Source: an uncultured Pseudomonadota bacterium (GTDB taxonomy: Bacteria; Myxococcota_A; Polyangia; HGW-17). Taken from it: a stretch of 18,501 nucleotides of DNA. Location: positions 1 through 18,501 of the forward strand of contig CALKWH010000217.1 in the NCBI GenBank assembly GCA_938004375.1, read 5' to 3'. The notes below the pieces were generated by a model. That model was not told the DNA's origin. It searched no databases and saw only the letters and a list, made by a program, of their open reading frames with translations. Position numbers and translations under genes: made by a program. Below, in pieces: positions 7,056 to 15,208 of the stretch; positions within the stretch are counted from its first letter, which is position 1, and each line of letters starts with the position of its first letter.

Positions 7056-9407
7056 TTAGTCCACTTGGACGGGGGATAACTGCCAAGTCGTATTCCCGAT
7101 GCCGAGTTGCCCATTACCATTAGTTCCCCAGCACCAGGATGAACCATCGTTTTTTTGCCCGCAGGTATGGTAAGAACCGCCAGATACCCCGCTCCAATTC
7201 GTTCCAGAGCCCACCCGGACGGGTGAAGACTGGTCGGTCGTATTCCCAATACCGAGTTGCCCATCGATGTTCCATCCCCAGCACCAAAGTGTAGTGTCGG
7301 TTTTTCTCCCGCAAGTATGATCACTAGCAGCATTTACCCCGCTCCAATTCGTGAAAGAACCAACCTGAACAGGTGAATTCTGTTGGGTTGTATTGCCGAT
7401 CCCGAGTTGTCCCCGATCGTTATTACCCCAACACCACAATGTCCCATCGTTTCTTCTCCCGCAGGTGTGTACGCCACCAGCATTGATTTCACTCCAATTG
7501 GTGAGGATTCCAATCTGGATTGGTGATGACTGGTCGGTCGAATTCCCAATACCGAGTTGTCCATTTAAATTGTATCCCCAGCACCAGATAGAGCCGTCGG
7601 TTCTTCTTCCGCAGGAATGGTTCCCGCCTGCAGTCACTTCAGTCCAATTCGAGCCGATAATCACTTGGACTGGTGATGTTTGCTGAGTTGTATTTCCGTT
7701 ACCGAGTTGCCCAAAGGTGTTTCTTCCCCAGCAAAATAGCCTGTTAGTTTCATCGGTCAAGCGAGCGCAGGTATGCGTCTGGCCTGCAGTCACTTCACTC
7801 CAATTAGTTTCAGTCCCTACCTGCACAGGGGAAATCTGTTGCGTCGTATTCCCGATGCCGAGTTGCCCATAACCATTAATTCCCCAGCACCAAAGAGTGC
7901 CATCGGTCTTTCTCCCGCATGTGTGCGAATACCCAGTGGTCACATCGATCCAATTTGTGCCGATGCCCACTTGTGTGGGAGACCACCTATCGGAAGTGTT
8001 GCCGATCCCGAGTTGACCATAACCATTAGTTCCCCAACACCAGAGTGAACCGTCTGTTTTTCGCCCGCAGGTGTGTGTGCTACCAGCAGAAATATGTGAA
8101 AAAACGTACCGACAGCCAGACAAATCATAATTACAACTAGCCAGACATGCTACATTGCCTGCGCTGAATCCGAAATCCAAGCAGTTGGTACCATTTAACT
8201 CTGTGCCGTCGCACTCTTCTCCATAACTTGACTGTATAATGTTATCACCACAGCGTCCACAAGCAGTAGTATTGAATTGACAGGTGGACCCACAAAGAAG
8301 GGTACCTCCAAAAAAGCCTAGGGAATCACAGGTTTTTCCATCTAAAAACAACCCATCGCATTGCTCGCCATAACTTGTTTGAATAATACCGTCACCACAA
8401 TTTCCGCAAGCGCTTGTGTTGAATAGACAATCGGAGCCACATTGAAGGGTTCCTCCGAAAAGGCCCAAGGAATCACAAGTCTCACCGTCTAGTTCGCTGC
8501 CGTCACATACCTCACTGAAGTTCGACTGGATGATGCTGTCACCACATTTTCCGACTGCGGCGCAGGATGCTACATCAAACCGGCAGTCTCCACTGCACAT
8601 CAAAGTTCCACCATGAAATCCGAGTTCCTCGCAGGTTGTGTCGCCTAGTTCAAAGCCGTCGCAGGTTTCACCTTGGCTAGACTGTATTAAACCATCACCG
8701 CAATATCCAAATAGTATGCAACTTGTTAAATTGAATCGACAGGTGCCGTCGCAGGAGAGGGTCCCACCGTAATAGCCAAGACCAGTGCACGTTTGCCCGT
8801 TCATTTCATCCGTATCGCATTGCTCTCCTTCTTCGAGATGGCCGTTTCCGCAATTATCTGCGCTGATACAACCCGATACATCATAATTACAGTCGTTTCC
8901 GCAGGCAAGTTGGCCACCGGAATAACCAAGGCCCAACGTTAAACACGATGCGCCACCCAGTGAGTCAGAATCGCATTGCTCCTCTCCAGCCTGAATTTCA
9001 CCATCGCCGCAAATGCCGAAACCAGCGCAATTGGAAAGGTCGTATTGGCATATGCTGCTGCAAACCAGGGTACCCCCATAGTACCCTAATGATTCGCAGG
9101 TTTTTCCCGCAAGGTTTCCTCCGTCACAAATTTCCCCTTCTCCAGCCTGGAGGATTCCATCTCCGCAGCGTCCTCCAGTACACACTGACAGGTCGAATGT
9201 ACAGTCAGCCTGGCAGGTTAAAGTTTCCGTCTGGTCATAATAGCCTAACTCCATACACGTCGAGGCACTCATCTGGCTGCCGTCGCAAGCTTCGCCGGGA
9301 TCCAGGAAACCGTCCCCACAGGAATCCACTGACTTAGTCTTCGTTTCGCAAGCAATGGCGACACATGCGAAAATAAAGAGAAATTGGATTTTCTTTTTCA
9401 AAAACAT
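7056..9407 (-). CDS. Surface lipoprotein: eight Cys-rich repeats plus seven-bladed RCC1 propeller
   Basis: The ATG at 9407 is preceded by GAGGTGG at good spacing. An upstream in-frame codon at 9503 would add 32 residues before the signal peptide and is rejected. The protein has 783 residues. The signal peptide MFLKKK... ends at VAIAC (Cys20), and the mature start C-E-T-K-T is shared with the 1827 paralog. Residues about 30-430 hold eight six-Cys units (CGDG.IQ...GE.CDG.EL.G.TC.SLG..GGTL.C...C.FN...C). Residues about 433-783 hold seven RCC1 repeats of about 50 residues (THTCGRKTDGTLWCWG..GYGQLGIGNTT.Q.SPVQVG..TNWS.V.AG), a canonical propeller number. The DNA is visibly AT-richer than the genes to its right. 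A TTGACA lies at 9492-9497 (minus strand) in its leader, with no good -10. I infer a stalk with a different propeller head from its paralog; the ligand is unknown. Confidence 0.93.
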   Translation of the reverse strand: MFLKKKIQFLFIFACVAIACETKTKSVDSCGDGFLDPGEACDGSQMSASTCMELGYYDQTETLTCQADCTFDLSVCTGGRCGDGILQAGEGEICDGGNLAGKTCESLGYYGGTLVCSSICQYDLSNCAGFGICGDGEIQAGEEQCDSDSLGGASCLTLGLGYSGGQLACGNDCNYDVSGCISADNCGNGHLEEGEQCDTDEMNGQTCTGLGYYGGTLSCDGTCRFNLTSCILFGYCGDGLIQSSQGETCDGFELGDTTCEELGFHGGTLMCSGDCRFDVASCAAVGKCGDSIIQSNFSEVCDGSELDGETCDSLGLFGGTLQCGSDCLFNTSACGNCGDGIIQTSYGEQCDGLFLDGKTCDSLGFFGGTLLCGSTCQFNTTACGRCGDNIIQSSYGEECDGTELNGTNCLDFGFSAGNVACLASCNYDLSGCRYVFSHISAGSTHTCGRKTDGSLWCWGTNGYGQLGIGNTSDRWSPTQVGIGTNWIDVTTGYSHTCGRKTDGTLWCWGINGYGQLGIGNTTQQISPVQVGTETNWSEVTAGQTHTCARLTDETNRLFCWGRNTFGQLGNGNTTQQTSPVQVIIGSNWTEVTAGGNHSCGRRTDGSIWCWGYNLNGQLGIGNSTDQSSPIQIGILTNWSEINAGGVHTCGRRNDGTLWCWGNNDRGQLGIGNTTQQNSPVQVGSFTNWSGVNAASDHTCGRKTDTTLWCWGWNIDGQLGIGNTTDQSSPVRVGSGTNWSGVSGGSYHTCGQKNDGSSWCWGTNGNGQLGIGNTTWQLSPVQVD
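7059..8109 (-). repeat. Seven tandem RCC1-encoding repeats of about 150 bp
   Basis: Seven direct repeats of about 150 bases encode the RCC1 blades. Conserved DNA cores encode TDG..WCWG and GQLGIGN in each unit. The third unit is longer in its core (TDETNRLFCWG) and has NGN instead of IGN. The same unit type recurs in opposite orientation at 2-481. Confidence 0.85.
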
Positions 9408-9507
9408 AATCCACCTCAATTTCAAAATAACCAGTAACCTTTGTGTACGAAATGGCCTCTGAAAAACAAACTTTCCACGACTTGAAGCGAATGTCAAGCA
9501 CATGAAT

Positions 9508-9657
9508 TCAGGGCAAGCGATCCGCGAACGGTTGTCGGCTCGTCATGCCGCCGCGGTGGCCGGAGACGACGAGGACGTGCTGCTGGTTGAGGCTGTATTT
9601 GGCCTGAAAGATGATGTATTCGGCGTGGGACGTGACGTGCGCGTTGACATGCGGCTG
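9508..9657 (-). pseudogene. C-terminal fragment of an unidentified gene
   Basis: On the minus strand a frame with strongly GC-biased third positions runs for about 48 codons to a TGA (9508-9510). It contains HVTSHAEYIIFQAKYSLNQ and HVLVVSGHRGG. No start or signal precedes it: reading backwards it runs into the leader of the ankyrin gene at about 9660. It lies just upstream of the RCC1 lipoprotein start. I do not recognise the family; the composition fits the right-hand, GC-rich region rather than the lipoprotein gene. Confidence 0.4.
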
Positions 9658-9709
9658 ATGACCGGGTAAAAAATACTGCCTGAAGCAAAACCGACCGGAA
9701 GGAGCGCGC

Positions 9710-10612
9710 ATGAAAGTTTTCCGCATCATCATCCTGGCGTTGATCTCGGCGCCGCGTTTTTTCTACGCCGTGCTCGTGGGGAGGGCGCGGCAGCGGAAGG
9801 CGCTGCTGGACCTGGAGCAGGAGGCCGGCGCGCTGGGCTTCGGCTTTTCGGCGTTCGACCATGAACTGCCGCTGGTCCGCCTGCTGGGGCGGTTCGGCGA
9901 CGTGTACGTCGACGGCTCGTTGTCCAACGGGCGCTATGGCGGACTGGTCCTGCGCACGCCGCTGCCAGTCGTGGGCGCGGTGCCGGACGCCGAGGTGGCC
10001 TGGGTCGAGGCGCAGTTGGAGGCGTATCGGGCGGCGACCATCGGGTGGTTCGGGGAGGTCGAGCTCCGGGGCGACGAGGTGTACGTCCGCTACGAGGGCT
10101 TCGCCGAGGGGTGTCCTGTCGTGACACCCCCGCAGGTGGAGCGCCTGGTCACCGGCCTCGTCGAGCTGGCCGGCCGGTTGCGGGAGCGACTGCGCGCGGG
10201 CCGCCCGGCGATGGATTTGCGGGCGCGCCTCTTCTTCGAGGCCGTCGAGTCCGCCGACACCGAGGCCGTGCCGTTCCACCTTGCCCACGGCGCGGCCGCG
10301 ACCCTGGCCGACGCCGACGGCCGGACGGGGCTGCACCGGCTGCCGTTCGAGGAGGAGGAGACCCCCGACTCCGACACCCTCGAGGTCGCGGAGCTGCTGC
10401 TGGGCGCGGGCGCCGACCCCAACGCCAGGGACAAGAACGGCCAGACCCCGCTGATGTACGCGGCCGAAAACGGCGACCTCGCCATGATCCGTTGGCTGCT
10501 CGAGCACGGCGCCGACCCCGCGGTGAAGGATGACCTCGGCGAGACGGCCCTGGACAGCGCCGACGGCTACACGTACCTGGACGAGATCAAGCAACTGCTG
10601 TCGAAGTCGTGA
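9710..10612 (+). CDS. Membrane-anchored or exported ankyrin-repeat protein
   Basis: The protein has 300 residues. GGAAGGAG precedes the ATG by five bases. Residues 4-22 are hydrophobic after MKVFR and followed by basic residues, fitting an N-terminal anchor with the bulk on the cytoplasmic side, though a signal peptide is possible. Residues about 30-170 have no family I can name (FGDVYVDGSLSNGRYGGLVLRTPLP, then GEVELRGDEVYVRYEGFA). From about 173 come three or four ankyrin repeats: LFFEAVESADTE, then EVAELLLGAGADPNARDKNG, then QTPLMYAAENGDLAMIRWLLEHGADP and a final partial unit. Ankyrin repeats bind proteins, and the partner is unknown. The gene converges on the glycosyltransferase gene with a shared hairpin between them. 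Confidence 0.85.
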   Translation: MKVFRIIILALISAPRFFYAVLVGRARQRKALLDLEQEAGALGFGFSAFDHELPLVRLLGRFGDVYVDGSLSNGRYGGLVLRTPLPVVGAVPDAEVAWVEAQLEAYRAATIGWFGEVELRGDEVYVRYEGFAEGCPVVTPPQVERLVTGLVELAGRLRERLRAGRPAMDLRARLFFEAVESADTEAVPFHLAHGAAATLADADGRTGLHRLPFEEEETPDSDTLEVAELLLGAGADPNARDKNGQTPLMYAAENGDLAMIRWLLEHGADPAVKDDLGETALDSADGYTYLDEIKQLLSKS

Positions 10613-10626
10613 ACGTCCCTTGAAGT

Positions 10627-10647
10627 TGCGCAAGCAGAGCTTGCGCA
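10627..10647. terminator. Hairpin between convergent genes, possible bidirectional terminator
   Basis: TGCGCAAGC and GCTTGCGCA form a perfect 9-bp stem with loop AGA. It lies 14 bases after the ankyrin stop and 30 bases after the glycosyltransferase stop on the other strand. There is no T-run on either side, so it is not a standard Rho-independent terminator. Confidence 0.45.
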
Positions 10648-10677
10648 CTCCCAACAACGGCAAGGAAAAAGAAGAAC

Positions 10678-12738
<2,061 letters not shown>

Positions 12739-12741
12739 TCG

Positions 12742-13266
12742 TTACTTGCAGATCAGGCCGATGACCAGGGTGTCATCGTTCTCTTTGGGGCCGGCGACGA
12801 ACATGGGCTTCTCGGCGGCGAGCTTGATGGTCATGTTGTGCAGCACCTCGGTGCGGGGCGTCTTGCCGGGCTCTTCCTTCTGGATCTGCATCTGGATGCG
12901 GTAGCGGACCTTGTTCTTGCCCTCGAGGATCTTCTCGATGAGCTTGGTGGTCATCACCAGGTTGCCCGCGAGCTTGGTCTTGCCGGTCTTCTGGGCCGTC
13001 AGGACGACCTCGGAGCTCTGCTTCAACTGGAAGCTGCCGTACGCCTTGAACGGGATCTTGGAGAAGATGTCCTTGAACTCGACCAGCTCCTTCGGGAGCG
13101 GCGCCTTAGCCTCCCGGGCCGCGATGGAGTAGACCTTGCAGCGCACGGCCCCGTCGTCGGTCGCGTCGGTCGTGCCGCGCGGTTCCTGCGCGGCGGCGGG
13201 GGACGCGACGAGCCCCGCCGTGCACAGCATGAGGGTCGCCAGGAGAGGGAGAGTGAGTCTGCGCAT
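12742..13266 (-). CDS. Exported protein of unknown function in the sigma operon
   Basis: The protein has 174 residues. AGGAGG precedes the chosen ATG by nine bases; an out-of-frame ATG sits closer to it. A signal peptide (MRR, Leu-rich core, ASPAAA) is probably cut after residue 26. The mature part of about 148 residues is Lys-rich, with a predicted all-beta pattern and two widely spaced Cys (near the start, in VRCKVYS, and third from the end, in LICK) that could pair. I do not recognise the family. The TAA is followed after three bases by the ATG of the glycosyltransferase, which suggests coupled translation and a job in the same envelope process. Confidence 0.8.
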   Translation of the reverse strand: MRRLTLPLLATLMLCTAGLVASPAAAQEPRGTTDATDDGAVRCKVYSIAAREAKAPLPKELVEFKDIFSKIPFKAYGSFQLKQSSEVVLTAQKTGKTKLAGNLVMTTKLIEKILEGKNKVRYRIQMQIQKEEPGKTPRTEVLHNMTIKLAAEKPMFVAGPKENDDTLVIGLICK

Positions 13267-13279
13267 GGAGCCATGCCTC

Positions 13280-14014
13280 CTAAATCGTGCTGCCGGCGTC
13301 GAGGCCGGTGAGCCAAATGACCGTGATCATCTCGCCGTCGGCGTCCGGGATCTGGAAGACCGCCGTGTTGATGTCGTCGGACGAGTTGATGTTCTCGATG
13401 ATGCACGAGTTCGCGGCCATGGTCAGGGCCTCGAGCTCGGGCGCGGGTTCGATCATCGGGGTCTTGACCCCGACGGGCGCGACCTGGGGATCCTGCGGCG
13501 ACGTCACCGGCGCGTTCTGCACCATCTGGGGCGGGGTCACGACCTTCACCCGCGGCGGCTGCTGACGGTTCGACGCGCTCCAGAAGAAGAAGCCGCCCAC
13601 GAGCAGGGCCACGGCCATGCCCGCGATGCCCGAGATGGCCGCCGTCCAGGCGATGGTGCGCAGCGAGCGGTGGTGCAGGCGGTCGCGGTCGGCGAGCAGG
13701 CTCTGGAGCGTCTCGCGATCGATCTGGAGCATGGCGCCGGTGGGCGACCCGTTGGCGGCGTGGACGGCGGCCTGGGGCGCGGCGGCCTGGGGCGCTCCGA
13801 AGCCGATGGCGCCCAGATCCACGGGACGGAACCCCGGGGGCTCGACGCCGGACTCCTGGAGCAGCCCGCGCAGCTCGCGCAGGTTTCCCAAAAGGGCGCG
13901 CAGTTCGGGGTCGGCCTCGAGCGCGCGCTCGACCCGCTCGCGCTCCTCGGGCGTGCATTCACCGTCGAGATAGGCCGACACCAGCTCCTCGGGTATCGTG
14001 TTTACCCGCGTCAT
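13280..14014 (-). CDS. One-pass anti-sigma factor
   Basis: The protein has 244 residues. GGAGGTG, lying in the end of the sigma gene, precedes the ATG, and the sigma stop and this start are separated by one base (TGAGATG), so translation is coupled. The N-terminus (EELVSAYLDGECTPEERERVERALEADPEL) has the typical anti-sigma helix pattern but lacks the His-Cys-Cys zinc motif of ZAS domains. An Ala/Pro-rich linker leads to a transmembrane helix at about 121-145. The C-terminal 90 or so residues are predicted periplasmic: a Pro-rich tether then a compact block (SCIIENINSSDDINTAVFQIP, then ITVIWL). It should hold the neighbouring sigma factor at the membrane until an envelope signal releases it. 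The sensed signal is unknown. Confidence 0.87.
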   Translation of the reverse strand: MTRVNTIPEELVSAYLDGECTPEERERVERALEADPELRALLGNLRELRGLLQESGVEPPGFRPVDLGAIGFGAPQAAAPQAAVHAANGSPTGAMLQIDRETLQSLLADRDRLHHRSLRTIAWTAAISGIAGMAVALLVGGFFFWSASNRQQPPRVKVVTPPQMVQNAPVTSPQDPQVAPVGVKTPMIEPAPELEALTMAANSCIIENINSSDDINTAVFQIPDADGEMITVIWLTGLDAGSTI

Positions 14015-14015
14015 C

Positions 14016-14621
14016 TCACACCTCCGACCCCTGGTAGCCGTGCTCCTGCAAGGCGGCGACCAGCTTCTTGCGGGCGTGGTGCAACCGCGACATCACGGTC
14101 CCGCGCGGACACTCCATGACCTCGGCGATCTCCTCGTACGAGAGGCCCTCGACCTCGCGCAGGACGATGGCGGTGCGGTGTTCCAGGCTCAACGTATCCA
14201 TGGCTTCTTCCAATACCTGAATGACTTCCTTGCGGCGGGCCAGCTTCTCCGGCCCCAGCGGGCGGTAACACAAACCGTTGTGTCCGTCGGCCTTCTGGTC
14301 GTCCACCGCGACCTCGTCCTGGTACTCCGTTTCGGTCCGCCGCCGGAGCGTGCGCCAGTAATCAATGGACAGATTGTATAAAATCCTTCGGAACCACGTG
14401 GAGAAGGAGCAGTCCTGGCGGAAAGACTGCACGTTGTTGAACACCCGCACGAACGCCTGCTGGGTCACGTCCCAGGCGGCGTCGGAGTTGCGGACCATCT
14501 TCCACGCGAACCGATACGCCCAGCGCTGATGTCTCCCGACGAGCTCGCTGAAGGCTCTCTCGTCTCCTTTGGCGCAGGCGGCCATCAGAAGCTCATCGGA
14601 GGTCTGTTGATAGTCGACCAC
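14016..14621 (-). CDS. ECF-family RNA polymerase sigma factor
   Basis: Region 2 runs from SDELLMAACAKGDERAFSEL through DVTQQAFVRVFNNVQSFR and FSTWFRRILYNLSIDYWR. Region 4 is LSLEHRTAIVLREVEGLSYEEIAEVMECPRGTVMSRLHHARKKL, with the DNA-reading helix at the end. There is no region 3, as expected for ECF factors. The start is uncertain: I give GTG at 14621 (201 residues, VVDYQQTSDELL). A TTG at 14654 would add 11 residues, and neither has a strong ribosome site. A short out-of-frame ATG frame (14658 to about 14623) ends in TGA just before the GTG and might couple translation. The gene heads a four-gene operon with its anti-sigma factor and probably drives it, though no ECF-type promoter was recognised. 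Confidence 0.92.
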   Translation of the reverse strand: MVDYQQTSDELLMAACAKGDERAFSELVGRHQRWAYRFAWKMVRNSDAAWDVTQQAFVRVFNNVQSFRQDCSFSTWFRRILYNLSIDYWRTLRRRTETEYQDEVAVDDQKADGHNGLCYRPLGPEKLARRKEVIQVLEEAMDTLSLEHRTAIVLREVEGLSYEEIAEVMECPRGTVMSRLHHARKKLVAALQEHGYQGSEV

Positions 14622-14670
14622 ATCAACACCCGGGTCCCAGACGGTGAAAATCAACCATTATTCTTCGCCA

Positions 14671-14686
14671 CGGAAAACATTTTCCG
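14671..14686. promoter_or_regulatory. Perfect 7-2-7 palindrome in the sigma operon leader
   Basis: CGGAAAA and TTTTCCG are separated by CA, 50 bases upstream of the sigma start and downstream of the candidate -10 at 14702-14707. It could be a repressor or activator site, or a leader RNA hairpin. The symmetry is exact, the role inferred. Confidence 0.4.
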
Positions 14687-14701
14687 CCAGCGGCGACGCG
14701 G

Positions 14702-14730
14702 AATATACCCCAAACCGCCGCCGGTTGCAC
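14702..14730 (-). promoter_or_regulatory. Candidate sigma-70-like promoter of the sigma operon
   Basis: On the minus strand TATATT (14707-14702) is a good -10, and GTGCAA (14730-14725) a weak -35, with a 17-base spacer. It would start transcription just before the palindrome at 14671-14686. The rest of the 14622-14879 gap shows no other clear site. Confidence 0.35.
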
Positions 14731-14879
14731 GCCAGAAACACGGCCGGAAATGGGTCCGAACTTTTTTCTAAACCGGGGGATGGCGTGGCCGATAGGATTC
14801 GGGTATGTTCTCCGGATTCCGCTGGAGACCGCACGACCCGGAGCCGGTAGCGCCCTCAGCGGGACAGCACAGGTGATTC

Positions 14880-15113
14880 ATGACCTTTGACCCGACCGAT
14901 CCCTTCAACCCCGACGACATGATGAGCTCGCGGACCGTCGCGTACCCCGCCGACATGAAACCGGACACCCTGATGCGCGAGAGCGAGCTCGAAGCCAAGG
15001 TGAACGAGGCCAAGAGAAAACAGGCCAAGCCCATCGATACCGATTCGCTCGACGAAGATTTCGTCGACATCGAAGAGGTCGTCGAAGGCATCCCCCCCGA
15101 AGACAAGAAATAA
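14880..15113 (+). CDS. Small acidic protein, unknown function
   Basis: The protein has 77 residues. AGGTG lies four bases before the ATG. It has no membrane segment or signal peptide. Residues 1-32 are Asp/Pro/Met-rich, 33-50 form a charged potential helix (RESELEAKVNEAKRKQAK), and the tail is strongly acidic (DSLDEDFVDIEEVVEG). The codon pattern fits the GC-rich neighbours, supporting a real gene. It is divergent from the sigma operon, with 258 bases between. Family not recognised. Confidence 0.65.
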   Translation: MTFDPTDPFNPDDMMSSRTVAYPADMKPDTLMRESELEAKVNEAKRKQAKPIDTDSLDEDFVDIEEVVEGIPPEDKK

Positions 15114-15137
15114 TCGTGAAAAATAAATCGTGAAAAA
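15112..15137. repeat. Two 12-bp direct repeats at 14-base period
   Basis: AATCGTGAAAAA occurs at 15112-15123 and 15126-15137; the first copy overlaps the stop codon of the 77-residue gene. A pair AAACCC/GGGTTT flanks 24 bases just beyond it. This may be a regulatory or terminator-related site for the following membrane protein gene. Confidence 0.35.
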
Positions 15138-15208
15138 CCCGTAAGTTTCGGCTTGCAGACGTAAGGGTTTGCCTGTAGGTTCCGGCGCCAACTCCCTGGA
15201 GGTGCCCT

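Noticed and set aside
7059-9340. Regular repeats suggesting a CRISPR array
   Set aside because: The repeats are 130-150 bases long, stay in one reading frame and encode RCC1 and cysteine-rich domains; there are no short identical repeats with unique spacers and no cas genes.
9408-9503. Upstream in-frame start for the RCC1 lipoprotein
   Set aside because: It would bury the signal peptide 32 residues inside the protein, while the ATG at 9407 has a good GAGGTGG site.
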